This document shows positions 34,643-44,682 of a stretch of 64,000 bases of DNA, in pieces. The notes below the pieces were generated by a model, which saw nothing but the letters and a program-made list of their open reading frames with translations, was not told the origin of the DNA and ran no database searches. The stretch covers positions 109,772-173,771 of the forward strand of contig JAGBAX010000007.1 in the NCBI GenBank assembly GCA_017938765.1. Direction: 5' to 3'. A program made the position numbers and the translations under genes. This DNA is from Alistipes sp. GTDB lineage: Bacteria > Bacteroidota > Bacteroidia > Bacteroidales > Rikenellaceae. Within the stretch, counting starts at the first letter, position 1. Every line of letters begins with the position of its first letter.

Positions 34643-34732
34643 CACTAAATTCTTTAACTTCCCTAACCTCCTTAAATTCTCTGTTCTGCGTTAGCCAGCC
34701 AACGGCTAATGGCTAATGGCTAATAGCTAAAG
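34643..34732. repeat. Family A right-end fragment with CTTCCCTAACC tract
   Basis: TTTAACTTCCCTAACCTCC, CTCTGTTCTGCGTTAGCC and tandem GGCTAATGG units. The same order is seen at 63455-63571. The last unit contributes the stop codon of the sigma factor gene (CTA at 34727-34729, TAG on the minus strand). Confidence 0.6.
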
Positions 34733-35284
34733 AAAAAATATCACACTCCACGCGGTAAGTACCGAGCGGAGAGTTCTCAGAGCGAGGGTTAGATGGTTCT
34801 CAACAGTCTTCTTAGAGAGGTTGAGTGTTGTGGCGATAGTCTGGTTATCCAAGCCCATGTAGCGGCTCATCTCAAAGATGCGGCGGCGCTGCTCTGGCAT
34901 ACGACAGACAGTAAGGCGGATGATGAGCTCCTTCTCGCGAGCGTAGTAGTCCTCCTCAAGAGATTGTGGAGAGGCGCTGCTCATACTCTCCTCGGCCAGT
35001 GGAGCGATGCGACCAGTGCGACGCAGGGCGTTGATTGCCGCGTTGCGCGACATAACATAGATGTAGTTGTTAAAAGAGTGCACCTCAATGCCAAACATCT
35101 CCCTTCGCTCCCAAATTTTCACGAAGATATCCTGTGTAACATCCTCAGCAACAGTATCCGACTTGACTATTCGGCGCACAAACTCCCACACGCGAGGGAA
35201 GTAGTGCTCAAACACAATACGAAAAGCACTCTGGTCACCTTCAGAGAGCCTACGAATTATCGTCTGGTCTAATTGTTCGGACAT
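34727..35284 (-). CDS. ECF-type RNA polymerase sigma factor
   Basis: 185 aa, group of Bacteroidetes sigma-70 factors partnered by FecR. Sigma2: ALRIVFEHYFPRVWEFVRRIV-like AFRIVFEHYFPRVWEFVRRIVKSDTVAEDVTQDIFVKIWERREMF; sigma4: RLTVCRMPEQRRRIFEMSRYMGLDNQTIATTLNLSKKTVENHLTLALRTLR, with a short hydrophobic tail. Divergent from fecR-susC-susD, which it presumably activates after a signal through the STN domain of SusC and FecR. A -7-like TATATTTG is at 35304-35311 (minus). Confidence 0.94.
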   Translation of the reverse strand: MSEQLDQTIIRRLSEGDQSAFRIVFEHYFPRVWEFVRRIVKSDTVAEDVTQDIFVKIWERREMFGIEVHSFNNYIYVMSRNAAINALRRTGRIAPLAEESMSSASPQSLEEDYYAREKELIIRLTVCRMPEQRRRIFEMSRYMGLDNQTIATTLNLSKKTVENHLTLALRTLRSVLTAWSVIFFL

Positions 35285-35412
35285 AGGTAGTTACACTTTA
35301 TCACAAATATAGACATTTTATTTAACATTTACTCCTAAACGATAAAAAATTTTTCCGATTAGGTGTATTTCTATGGTTATGTGTCTTATATATACAATAG
35401 AAAGAACAGAAT

Positions 35413-36402
35413 ATGTCTAAGATTAAGAGAATAATAAATTACTACCTTCTGCATCAGTATCCAGATGATGTAACTCGCGAGTTTGCGGATTGGTTTACAG
35501 ATGATCAGGATAGCGATATAAAGAACGAGCTTCTGCGTCAGGAGTGGGAGGCTATTGATGCAAAGGATAGTGCTCTACACACTCGTCGTAGTTACGAGGC
35601 AGTGGTGTCAAGAATCCACACAAATGGAGCCAAGGAGCGCCGCACAACTATCGTAAAGAGCATTCTTCGCGTGGCGGCAGTGTTTATCGTGGCAGTTGCT
35701 GTTACGGCTGTTATTGGGATGTTTGTCGCTACTTCTGAGCGTGTAGAGTGGCGAGAGGTCTATACTCAGCGTGGCGAGACTCGCACAGTAGAGCTTGCCG
35801 ATGGCTCAACTATCCACCTCTCTCCTTGCTCAAGGCTTATCTATCCAAGTAAGTTTACTGACGACATTCGCCGTGTATACCTCTCTGGCGAGGCTTATGC
35901 TGATATTGCTAAAGATGAGATGCACAAGTTTGTGGTCTCTGCCGAGCAGGTAGATGTTGTTGTTCACGGTACACGATTCAATGTCCGCTCATACGACTCA
36001 AATAGTGAGGTTGAGGTTATGCTGCTTGAGGGCTCTGTGGATATGGAGACCAAGAATATGCGCCAAAATCGCACTGTGCGTATGCGCCCAGGAGATTTTG
36101 TGAAGCTGGACAAACGCTCTGGTCGTCTTACTTGCGAGAATATCCCAGAGGATGTCTTTAACCGAGGTGCTAACGCCCGCTCGCTCTCATTCTTCAACTC
36201 CCGACTGGGTGATATTGCGGTACAACTTGAGCGAGTGTTTGATGTAAGGATTATCATTGACCACGCATCGCTTGCCGAGGAGCGCTACTACTCAGCCTTC
36301 GTGAACAACGAGTCTCTTGACCGCATACTCTCAACTCTTGAGCAGAATGGTAAGATGTGCTACTACTGGCGCAATGGTGAGATACACCTATATATAAAGT
36401 AG
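35413..36402 (+). CDS. FecR-family anti-sigma factor
   Basis: 329 aa. A cytoplasmic N-terminal part (~1-80) ends before one membrane helix (VAAVFIVAVAVTAVIGMF, ~85-105). The periplasmic FecR domain shows TQRGETRTVELADGSTIHLSPCSRLIYP, RVYLSGEAYADIAKDEMHKFVV and GTRFNVRSYDSNSEVEVMLLEGSV; the C-terminal DUF4974 region has FFNSRLGDIAVQLERVFDVRI. It should hold the sigma factor and receive the signal from the STN domain of SusC. Divergent from the sigma gene, 61 bp before susC. Confidence 0.95.
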   Translation: MSKIKRIINYYLLHQYPDDVTREFADWFTDDQDSDIKNELLRQEWEAIDAKDSALHTRRSYEAVVSRIHTNGAKERRTTIVKSILRVAAVFIVAVAVTAVIGMFVATSERVEWREVYTQRGETRTVELADGSTIHLSPCSRLIYPSKFTDDIRRVYLSGEAYADIAKDEMHKFVVSAEQVDVVVHGTRFNVRSYDSNSEVEVMLLEGSVDMETKNMRQNRTVRMRPGDFVKLDKRSGRLTCENIPEDVFNRGANARSLSFFNSRLGDIAVQLERVFDVRIIIDHASLAEERYYSAFVNNESLDRILSTLEQNGKMCYYWRNGEIHLYIK

Positions 36403-36463
36403 TATACCCTGCGTATTTTAAATACACTATAATTAACCTATTTTCTAATCAAAACTTAACACT

Positions 36464-39400
36464 ATGAGAACAAAACTTTTCTCTCATCGTCGTTTGTGGA
36501 GCATTCTGCTAACGATGTGTGTGTTGGCTCTTCCGCTCTCTGCAGAGGCGCAGAAGGTCAACTTGAAGTTGAAGGATGCAACTGTTCAGCAGGCTATCCA
36601 GTCACTGCAGAAACAGGGCTACTCAATTTCTGTTAAGCTCAGCGATGTCAATATGGACGCCGCTGTGACTATCGATGCCAAAGACGAAGAGCTTTCAGCT
36701 GTTCTGGGCAAAATCTTTGCTGGCCAGAATGTTGAGACTACCGTTGATGGCAAGAGCATTATCGTAACAAAGCGTGCTGCTGTGGCTGCTGCCCCTGCTC
36801 GCACTGCAACTGTTACAGGTACAGTAAAGGACGCTGCTGGCAAGCCGCTCATCGGCGTTACTGTATGGGTTGAGGGTACTACAAATGGTACTACAACCGA
36901 TATGTCAGGTAACTACTCCCTGACTGCAAAGAGCACAGACACTCTGGGCTTCTCTTATATCGGTTATACCGATGTTATGGAGCTGATTGGTCGCCGCTCA
37001 ACTATTGATGTTGTTCTTAAGGAGGCTGCAACCTCTATGGATGAGGTTGTCGTTGTAGGTTACGGTACTCAGTCACGCCGTACCCTTACTACTGCTGTGT
37101 CAAAGATTGACGGTGCAGAGCTCTTTGATGCTCCTGTATCAAATGTCGGTGACGCTCTGAAGGGTAAGGTTGCTGGTCTGAGAGTTCAGACTGCCGATGT
37201 GGCTTCTGGTTCTGCACCTCGTTTCCTTATTCGTGGTGGTTCATCTATCAATATGTCTAACGACCCAATCGTGATTGTTGATGGTGTGCTTCGTACTATG
37301 GATGATATCAACCCTAACGATATTGAGTCTATTGAGGTACTTAAGGATGCTGCTTCTGCTGGTATCTATGGTGCTCGTGCATCTAACGGTGTAGTACTCA
37401 TCACAACTAAGAAGGGTTCTGTAGGTCAGGGTCCTCAGATTGTCTTTGATGCTCAGGTAGGTTGGGCAGAGGCTTCACGCAAGTGGGACCTTATGAATGG
37501 TGAGGAGTTCCTCTCTTGGGTTCGTCCAGCACTTGCTGAGGTTCGTGGTGGTGCTGAGGCTCTTGCAGGCGCAAATGCTGCAGGTACTGGTAACACCCTC
37601 GGCACATCTATGTTTACAACTCGCTACCTCAACCCAGGTGAGGAGGTAGAGGCTGGTTGGAAGTGGATGGTTGACCCACTTGACCCTACAAAGTACCTTA
37701 CATATCGTGATACTGACTACCAGAGCCAGTGGTACTCTCCAGCACTCTGGCACAAGGAGTATGTTGGTGTAAATGGTGGTAACGAGAAGATTCGCTATGC
37801 AGCTTCTGTAAGCTACCTTGAGGATGACGGTTATATCGCTGGTACAGGTTACAATGTATTTACTATGCACGGTAATACAACCTTCAAGATTTCAAAGCGC
37901 CTTGAGGCTTCTACAACATTTGACCTCTCTCGTTCAGTTCGTCAGGTTCCATTTGGTGACTACTTCACATCTATCGGTCGTGGTCTGATGATGGGTCCTA
38001 CAACTCGTAACTTTGACACTGATGGCAACTACATCACTGGTGGTACAAACAAGTTCCAGCAGACAGCTTGGTTCTATGAGAACTTCTTTGACCGTGAGGC
38101 TGCAACAACTCGTATGACAGGTAACTTCAACCTGAAGTGGAACATCTGCGACGGCCTTACTGCAACTGCACAGTATGCAATCTTTGACAACCAGTATCGT
38201 GGTAGCTACTACAACCGAGGTGAGTTTGAGGGTCACAAGAACTTCGTTTACTCTGACCGCTCAACTACTGAGACTCGTACCGAGACCCTGCGTAACACAT
38301 TCCAGGCTTACCTTAACTATAATAAGACCTTCAATGATGTTCACACAGTAAACGCTACTGCTGGTTACGACTATATGCACCAGCGTTATTGGTACCTTAC
38401 TGCAAATGCAACTGGTTCAGTATCTGACAAGGTGCCAATCCTCGGCTCTGGTGTAAACTTCACCGCTTCAAATGAGGATGAGCAGCAGGCTCTTATCTCT
38501 TACTTCGGTCGTGTAAACTATGACTATGCTTCTCGCTATGTTGCATCGTTTACATTCCGTGCCGATGGTTCATCAAAGTTCGCTAAGGGCAACCAGTGGG
38601 GCTTCTTCCCTGCAGGATCTGTTGCTTGGATTATCTCTGAGGAGCCATTCTGGGATTCTGACAAGAGCAAGATGAACACATTTAAGTTCCGTGCTTCTTA
38701 TGGTCAGACTGGTAACAACGGTATCGGCCTCTATGACACTTACGGTGCATTTGCTTCAAGCCTCTATGCTGGCAACTCAACAATGCTCCCAAGTGCGATG
38801 ATGAACTCTGGTATGAAGTGGGAGACCACTACTCAGCTTGACCTCGGTCTTGATATGGGCTTCTTTAAGGATCGTCTCCGCTTTGTTATTGACTACTACA
38901 ACAAGCGTACTGACAATATGCTCTTCTCTATCACCCTGCCTGATACAGGCTCTTTCAGCAGCGTAAAGGCAAACATCGGTTCTGCACGCTTCTACGGATT
39001 TGAGGTTGAGATTAGCTCTGTAAACATCCAGAAGAAGAACTTCACTTGGACAACCGACTTCACTTATACCTTCTCAAAGAACAAGGTTCTTTCACTTCCA
39101 GACGAGTATAAGTACACTGACATCAACGGCAACGATGCTTGGCGAATTGGTGGTTACACAATGTCTGAGAGCGGTTACCGCTTTGGTGGTACTGCAGTTG
39201 GCGAGCCATTGGGCCGTATCTGGGGTTACAAGATTTCTCATGTAATTGAGAATCAGGCACAGGCAGACGCAGCTTACTACGATAGCCAGGCACACGGTCA
39301 CCGTCGTTCAGACAAGTACTCTGATAAGGACGATGCTAAGTATAAGGGCCGTAAGGATATCGGTGACTACGAGTGGGTAAACCGCGAGGGTTCTGCACGC

Positions 39401-40009
39401 CGTCCAGATGGCTCTGAGCAGATTGATGGCGAGGATATGTTCCACCTCGGTAATGTAGTACCTCACTCTGTCGGTGGTCTGAACAACACATTCAAGTACA
39501 AGAACTTGACTCTGTCAGTTTACTTGGATTACGCTATCGGTCACTCTATCTACAACTATATGAAGACTCGTTTCTTCCAGAATACTCTGGGTAACAGTAA
39601 CTCAAATGTTGATAAGATGGTTTATGACTGTTGGACACACCCTGGTTGCGACTATAAGTACGCACGCTTCTTCCCTAACGACGCAGACTTTGGTAACCGT
39701 AACTTCAGCCGTGCATCAGACTTTAACGTTGAGCGCGCTGACTACCTCTGCTTGCGTGATGTATCTATCTACTATGACCTTCCATCAAAGTGGACCAAGA
39801 AGATTGGTATCAAGAAGGTAACTGTAGGATTTACAGGTAATACTCTTTGCTACTGGACAGGCGTTAGCGGTGGTGCTAACCCAGAGACAGGTATCAGCCG
39901 TGAGAGTGGTTCAAATATGTACTCTTCATCAAACAATGCTGATGCTGCAGGCGGTACATTCAACCCACCAGCTCGTAAGTTCTTGTTCAATGTAAAGCTC
40001 ACTTTCTAA
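36464..40009 (+). CDS. SusC/RagA-type TonB-dependent outer-membrane transporter with STN domain
   Basis: 1181 aa. Signal peptide to about residue 29 (LALPLSAEA), STN domain ~30-105 (VNLKLKDATVQQAIQSLQKQ ... GKSIIVTKRA) for contact with FecR, a carboxypeptidase-regulatory-like domain (TVTGTVKDAAGKPLIGVTV), TonB box region MDEVVVVGYGTQSRRTL and plug (IRGGSSINMSNDPIVIVDG), then the barrel ending with KFLFNVKLTF. Imports a large nutrient with the SusD partner. Codon use is strongly biased, suggesting high expression. The substrate is not readable; the downstream phosphodiesterase hints at a glycerophospho-compound or phosphorylated glycan. Confidence 0.96.
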   Translation: MRTKLFSHRRLWSILLTMCVLALPLSAEAQKVNLKLKDATVQQAIQSLQKQGYSISVKLSDVNMDAAVTIDAKDEELSAVLGKIFAGQNVETTVDGKSIIVTKRAAVAAAPARTATVTGTVKDAAGKPLIGVTVWVEGTTNGTTTDMSGNYSLTAKSTDTLGFSYIGYTDVMELIGRRSTIDVVLKEAATSMDEVVVVGYGTQSRRTLTTAVSKIDGAELFDAPVSNVGDALKGKVAGLRVQTADVASGSAPRFLIRGGSSINMSNDPIVIVDGVLRTMDDINPNDIESIEVLKDAASAGIYGARASNGVVLITTKKGSVGQGPQIVFDAQVGWAEASRKWDLMNGEEFLSWVRPALAEVRGGAEALAGANAAGTGNTLGTSMFTTRYLNPGEEVEAGWKWMVDPLDPTKYLTYRDTDYQSQWYSPALWHKEYVGVNGGNEKIRYAASVSYLEDDGYIAGTGYNVFTMHGNTTFKISKRLEASTTFDLSRSVRQVPFGDYFTSIGRGLMMGPTTRNFDTDGNYITGGTNKFQQTAWFYENFFDREAATTRMTGNFNLKWNICDGLTATAQYAIFDNQYRGSYYNRGEFEGHKNFVYSDRSTTETRTETLRNTFQAYLNYNKTFNDVHTVNATAGYDYMHQRYWYLTANATGSVSDKVPILGSGVNFTASNEDEQQALISYFGRVNYDYASRYVASFTFRADGSSKFAKGNQWGFFPAGSVAWIISEEPFWDSDKSKMNTFKFRASYGQTGNNGIGLYDTYGAFASSLYAGNSTMLPSAMMNSGMKWETTTQLDLGLDMGFFKDRLRFVIDYYNKRTDNMLFSITLPDTGSFSSVKANIGSARFYGFEVEISSVNIQKKNFTWTTDFTYTFSKNKVLSLPDEYKYTDINGNDAWRIGGYTMSESGYRFGGTAVGEPLGRIWGYKISHVIENQAQADAAYYDSQAHGHRRSDKYSDKDDAKYKGRKDIGDYEWVNREGSARRPDGSEQIDGEDMFHLGNVVPHSVGGLNNTFKYKNLTLSVYLDYAIGHSIYNYMKTRFFQNTLGNSNSNVDKMVYDCWTHPGCDYKYARFFPNDADFGNRNFSRASDFNVERADYLCLRDVSIYYDLPSKWTKKIGIKKVTVGFTGNTLCYWTGVSGGANPETGISRESGSNMYSSSNNADAAGGTFNPPARKFLFNVKLTF

Positions 40010-40041
40010 GAGTATTGTAATTTTAAAAACGAAAAAAGAGT

Positions 40042-41538
40042 ATGAAACTTAAAAATATAATGAGATTGGTCCTGCCCGCTGTTGCACTGACAATGGTAGC
40101 AACATCTTGTCACGGCGATCTTGACATTATGCAGGACAACCGTCTCTCTGCATCCAACATGTGGCAGGATGCGACAGACGTTACACAGTCTACCTACGGT
40201 ATCTACCAGCGTATGCGTTCTTGCTTCGTAAACTCTACTTGCAACGTTTTCTACTGGGGTGAGGTTCGTGTAGGAACTTATATGTGGGGCTCTTCAATTG
40301 TAAACTTGGCACACGATAACGATATGATCGGTGTTGAGAGTAGCACAATGAACGGCTCAAACGCATCTACAAACTGGTCAGCACTCTATACAACTATTGA
40401 CCAGGCTAACGCAGTGCTTAAGTATGCTCCAACTGTTCAGATGTCAGACAAGGAGCGCGGTTTTGCTATCGGTCAGGCATCATTTGCTCGTGCATACTGC
40501 TACTTCTGGGCTGCTCGTCTGTGGGGTGATGTGCCTCTTAACCTTGTACCAATTGAGTCAGTATCACAGCCAGAGTGCTATCCTGTTCGCGCTCCAAAGG
40601 CTGAGGTTTATGCTCAGATTGGCGTAGATATCCAGACTGCTCTTGACAATGCAGAGTATCTGGGTGGTGACTGCTACTTCGCAACAAAGACTGCTGTAAA
40701 CCTTCTTAAGGCTGAGTACGCTCTTTGGATGTACACAAACCAGAATGGTGGTGCTGACTACCTTACCCTTGCTCAGGAGGCTATAGATGCTCTTGACCTT
40801 ACATCTAACGCCCTTCTTGCAGACTACGGTCAGGTATTCGTAAACTCAAATAAGAAGAATAAGGAGATTGCATTTGCACTCTGCAACAGCCAGGATGAGA
40901 AGCTGACAGGTGGTTTCTACCCATACTTCTACCTTGGTAACTCTTCTGTAGCACCTGCATTCCAGAACAAGCCAGTACCTATGAAGTCTACTCAGTGGTG
41001 GGGCTTCCAGCCTACATTCATGAAGCGTCTTCGTGACAGCCGCGATATTGAGGGTGATAAGCGTGTAGCAACTAACCTCGGTGATGGCCCTTACGGAGCA
41101 AGTGGCGAGAACATTACTTGGTGTAACAAGTATATCGGCGACCAGAGCGGTGCAATCGCTATTGAGGACTGCGATATCCCTTACTACCGTACAGCTCTTG
41201 GTATTATGATGGCTGCAGAGCTTGCATACTACAAGAAGGATTACACAAAGGCACTTGGTTACCTCAATGTTATTGCAAAGCGTGCTTATGGCAAGGATAA
41301 CTACTACACAGATGCAGCTCCAAGCGCAGTTCTTAAGGCAATTGAGAACGAGTACTTCCTTGAGTTCCCTGCTGAGGGTGTTATCTGGTGGGCACTTATC
41401 CGTCTTGACACTATTTGGGATTACAACAGCTATCTGAAGGAGCAGAAGGCTACAAATCCAAACATTCTGTTGTGGCCTATCTCTAACTCGGCTCGTAACA
41501 AGAACTACAAGCTTGTTCAGACCGAGGGTTGGAACTAG
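40042..41538 (+). CDS. SusD/RagB-type nutrient-binding lipoprotein
   Basis: 498 aa. Lipobox VATSC (Cys23). Helical TPR-like SusD fold: DIMQDNRLSASNMWQDATDV, LYTTIDQANAVLKYAP, KERGFAIGQASFARAYCYF with the typical LRAxxYFxL-like helix, GDVPLNLVPIES, and the C-terminal IENEYFLEFPAEGVIWWALIRLD plus LLWPISNSARNKN. Acts as lid of the SusC channel. 32 bp after susC, same biased codon use. Confidence 0.95.
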   Translation: MKLKNIMRLVLPAVALTMVATSCHGDLDIMQDNRLSASNMWQDATDVTQSTYGIYQRMRSCFVNSTCNVFYWGEVRVGTYMWGSSIVNLAHDNDMIGVESSTMNGSNASTNWSALYTTIDQANAVLKYAPTVQMSDKERGFAIGQASFARAYCYFWAARLWGDVPLNLVPIESVSQPECYPVRAPKAEVYAQIGVDIQTALDNAEYLGGDCYFATKTAVNLLKAEYALWMYTNQNGGADYLTLAQEAIDALDLTSNALLADYGQVFVNSNKKNKEIAFALCNSQDEKLTGGFYPYFYLGNSSVAPAFQNKPVPMKSTQWWGFQPTFMKRLRDSRDIEGDKRVATNLGDGPYGASGENITWCNKYIGDQSGAIAIEDCDIPYYRTALGIMMAAELAYYKKDYTKALGYLNVIAKRAYGKDNYYTDAAPSAVLKAIENEYFLEFPAEGVIWWALIRLDTIWDYNSYLKEQKATNPNILLWPISNSARNKNYKLVQTEGWN

Positions 41539-41559
41539 TGTTTAACGCGCAAATAAAAA

Positions 41560-43587
41560 ATGAAAACTATGAAATACACTAAATTTTTAGTTCTCTGTGC
41601 GGCTGTTCTGGGATTAGCATCTTGCCACGAGGTTGATATTACCGAGCGTGATAAGACTACCCGTGTGAGCTTGTCTCCAGCTACAACAGAGTTTGCAGCA
41701 ACCGCTACAACATTTGTTGCTGCAGTTCAGGTAAATAGCGGTAGCTTGCTTTCTGATATGGGTTGGGAGGCTGAGATTACCTCTTCTACCCCTTGGGTTA
41801 CTCTATCAAAGAGTACTGTAGAGCAGACCTTCACCCCAACATTTGACAAGGAGTCTACCTATACAAATGTTGTAGAGGCTGTAGAGCTTAAGATTGCTGC
41901 TAATACAGAGTATAAGCGTACTTTTGAGCTTACTTTTACCGTTGCTGATGGTACAGTAGTTCCATTTACCTTTACACAGCTCGGCCAGAAGGCTGACGCT
42001 GCTGTATCTACTGACCGTAAGAATGTAGAGTTCCTTGCAGCTGGTGGCTCTGAGGTTGTAGAGTATACAACTAACATGGGCGATGTTGCATCCTTCACAT
42101 TCACAAATGGCGATGGCAGTGCTGCTACATGGCTTACTGCTGAGGCTGTTGAGGTTGGTAAGGTAAAGGTTACCGCTACTGAGTGGACAAGTAAGGAGTC
42201 TGGCCGTAATGCTACTATGGTTATCACTGTAGGTACTGCTGCAACTTCTATTGCTTCTGTATCAATTCCAGTTTCACAGCTCGCTGCTGAGGATCACTAC
42301 TTCCTCTATGGCTCAGCTGCTGGCGACATTGCAATTAAGGATGCCGTTCAGATGGAGAAGACCGAGACCGATGGCGTATTTGTTCTTAAGAACTTCTTCT
42401 GCGAGGATGCAAAGAATGAGATTCTTATCAACAAGAACTCTCGTGAGCTTACTTACCCTTGCTATGCACTTGCTGCTGACGGTAAGGTAGCTGTTCTTGA
42501 GTCTGCATCTACAACTTACACAGCTCCAACTATTGAGGCAAACGGTGTTCGCTCTCTGACTGTAAACTTCAACGACCTTACTTGGTCTTGGGAGCGCATT
42601 ACAACCCAGTATGCAATGCCAGATTCAGAGCTTCCAAACTACCCTACAAAGGCATTCGTTGCTCGCGATGGCTCTATGAAGGTTTGGATGATTCGCAATA
42701 TGGCTTGGGATGGTGGCGACATTAATCCTAAACTCGGTACAGGTATGGTTAAGCACTCAGGTGCTGGTGGAAGCGGTACTGGTGGTTATGCTGCTGCTGA
42801 CTTCCCAACAGTTTGGAACGATGCTGCAAAGCTCAACCCAGCTTATGAGACTAAGGAGAGCGGTCTTGGTAACCTTGAGACCTACAACGATGACGGTCGC
42901 GTATATACATACCACGAGATGCTCGGCTATGAGGCTCGCTTCGGTATCGGTTACGCTCGTTACGAGCAGGGTCCTTGGGTTCTTGGTGAGAAGTATACCG
43001 ATGCACGCGGTACTACTTACACAATCGCTGAGGCTCCACTTAAGGCTCAGATTGACCAGTACACTGGCGACAATGCAAAGGATGAGGAGCTCTATCCAAT
43101 GCTTAATGTTCAGGCACAGGGTATCTGTCCTTACGGCTGGCATGTTGCAAACGCTGCTGACTGGCTTGACCTCTTCTACGCTATGTCACAGGCTTCTAAG
43201 AGTGGTACTCATACATACCCTGTTGCAGAGGCAGATTGTACTTACAAGAAGATGATTAACGGTGGTGTGCCAAACATCAACGGTTGGTTGCGTAACACCA
43301 AGTATTGGGGTGACCAGTACATTGACGAGGGTGCAGATGCATTCGGCTTTGACTACTATCCACTCGGCTTCCGTTATATGACTCAGGGCTTCCAGTGCTG
43401 GAGTATGCGTTGCCAAATGTGGGTACCACTGCCAATGGCAGGTAGTAAGCCAGCTGACTATCCAAGTGCTGGTGGTGGTCGTATTAATGTTACTATTAAG
43501 GGTAACTCTACTATGACTACTGCTCTTGCTAACCTTGATATCGGTCAGGCTGTTTGCCCATTCCGTTGCGTTAAGAATTATAAATAA
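41560..43587 (+). CDS. Surface lipoprotein with two BACON domains and a C-terminal FISUMP domain
   Basis: 675 aa; lipobox GLASC (Cys22). Two BACON-type Ig-like domains (about 45-140 with GWEAEITSSTPWVTLS, and 145-240 with VEFLAAGGSEVVEYTTN), then a beta domain (HYFLYGSAAGDIAIKDAV) that recalls SusE/F, and from ~350 a FISUMP domain (MKVWMIRNMAWDGGDIN, QGICPYGWHVANAADWLDLF, AVCPFRCVKNYK). Such proteins take the SusE/F place in atypical loci and probably bind the ligand at the cell surface. The position right after susD supports that. Followed by a terminator. Confidence 0.88.
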   Translation: MKTMKYTKFLVLCAAVLGLASCHEVDITERDKTTRVSLSPATTEFAATATTFVAAVQVNSGSLLSDMGWEAEITSSTPWVTLSKSTVEQTFTPTFDKESTYTNVVEAVELKIAANTEYKRTFELTFTVADGTVVPFTFTQLGQKADAAVSTDRKNVEFLAAGGSEVVEYTTNMGDVASFTFTNGDGSAATWLTAEAVEVGKVKVTATEWTSKESGRNATMVITVGTAATSIASVSIPVSQLAAEDHYFLYGSAAGDIAIKDAVQMEKTETDGVFVLKNFFCEDAKNEILINKNSRELTYPCYALAADGKVAVLESASTTYTAPTIEANGVRSLTVNFNDLTWSWERITTQYAMPDSELPNYPTKAFVARDGSMKVWMIRNMAWDGGDINPKLGTGMVKHSGAGGSGTGGYAAADFPTVWNDAAKLNPAYETKESGLGNLETYNDDGRVYTYHEMLGYEARFGIGYARYEQGPWVLGEKYTDARGTTYTIAEAPLKAQIDQYTGDNAKDEELYPMLNVQAQGICPYGWHVANAADWLDLFYAMSQASKSGTHTYPVAEADCTYKKMINGGVPNINGWLRNTKYWGDQYIDEGADAFGFDYYPLGFRYMTQGFQCWSMRCQMWVPLPMAGSKPADYPSAGGGRINVTIKGNSTMTTALANLDIGQAVCPFRCVKNYK

Positions 43588-43596
43588 TCTATAATC

Positions 43597-43628
43597 AAGG
43601 GGTGGCAATATTGCTGCCACCCCTTTTT
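43597..43628 (+). terminator. Intrinsic terminator after the BACON/FISUMP gene
   Basis: AAGGGGTGGCA/TGCCACCCCTT perfect stem followed by T5. The glycerophosphodiesterase gene starts 26 bp later, so it is read by partial readthrough or from its own weak promoter. Confidence 0.85.
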
Positions 43629-43654
43629 ACTAAAAAACAAACAAGAGAGAAAAA

Positions 43655-44602
43655 ATGGTAAAAAGACTGTCAATTTTGTCACTCGTTGCAGTGGCAATGT
43701 TCTTTGTCGGATGTGATACCGAGGATGGACCAGACTCTCCTTGGGGTCCTGGTTATGTACCACCACAGGGTGGAGGAGACGATAATAAAGAGTTTGTTGC
43801 CAAGCCTATTGAGAAGGCCGACAATATCGTTGTTGCACACCGAGGCGCAGTTAAGGAGTTCGGTGGAACGCCAGATAACTCATTAGCTTCACTTCGTAAT
43901 GCGATATCGCTTGGCTGCTATGGCTCGGAGCTTGATATCTATTGGACAAAGGATAATGATGTGATTGTTGCACACGCAGACAGTAACTGCCAGATAAATC
44001 GTCTCTATCCTTGGGAAAATACGGTGGCAGAGCTACGACGCGGCGGTGTGCTGTCTAATGGCGAGGTGCTCCCAACACTTGAGGAGTATATTAAGGTTGC
44101 CGTTACTGAGGGTAAGTGTACAAAACTCGTTCTTGATATTAAGAATATCACAGGCCCATCGACAGTAAGTGCCGATAAGCGCGCACAGTACTGCATCAAT
44201 GCTTGCCGTCGCTCTATTGAGATTGCACAGAAACTTGGTGCCGAGGAGTGGATTGAGTTTATCTGCACTGGTAACGCTACAGTAATGACAGGTTGCGCAC
44301 CTCTGTGCGAGTCAGCGCAAATTCCTATCGGTTGGATGGCAAATAAGCCGGCTTCAGAGTACGAGAAACTCGGCGTTGGTTGTAAGTATGCCTACCGTTG
44401 GGCAAACCTCTCTCTTGAGCATATGAACGACGGCTTTAGTGGCGGTAAGCGCACTATTGATGAGTTTGTCTCTCGTGGCATTGAATTCAGTGTCTACAAT
44501 GTAGATACTGACCAGCAGATGGCATACTATGTCAGCCGCGCAGATAAGCTGAAGTGTATCTGCAGCAACTATCCAAAGAAGTTACTCTCAAAGATGCGCT
44601 AA
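43655..44602 (+). CDS. Glycerophosphodiester phosphodiesterase family lipoprotein
   Basis: 315 aa; lipobox FFVGC (Cys20). GDPD TIM barrel: VVAHRGAVKEFGGTPDNSLASL (catalytic His-Arg and the Glu/Asp-N-S), ELDIYWTKDNDVIVAHADSNC (metal acidic residue and second His), LPTLEEYIKVA, LVLDIKN, and C-terminal FSVYNVDTDQQMAYY. Hydrolyses glycerophosphodiesters to glycerol phosphate plus alcohol. As an envelope lipoprotein behind SusCD it probably trims the imported nutrient. The HRG/ENS/ELD pattern is as in the family with DNS for ENS. Confidence 0.9.
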   Translation: MVKRLSILSLVAVAMFFVGCDTEDGPDSPWGPGYVPPQGGGDDNKEFVAKPIEKADNIVVAHRGAVKEFGGTPDNSLASLRNAISLGCYGSELDIYWTKDNDVIVAHADSNCQINRLYPWENTVAELRRGGVLSNGEVLPTLEEYIKVAVTEGKCTKLVLDIKNITGPSTVSADKRAQYCINACRRSIEIAQKLGAEEWIEFICTGNATVMTGCAPLCESAQIPIGWMANKPASEYEKLGVGCKYAYRWANLSLEHMNDGFSGGKRTIDEFVSRGIEFSVYNVDTDQQMAYYVSRADKLKCICSNYPKKLLSKMR

Positions 44603-44682
44603 AAATAGGATATCGCACAACTAAACTGTATATATAATAGGGATTCACCTCTGGTTGATACAAATTAAGGGCGTGTTTCCTT

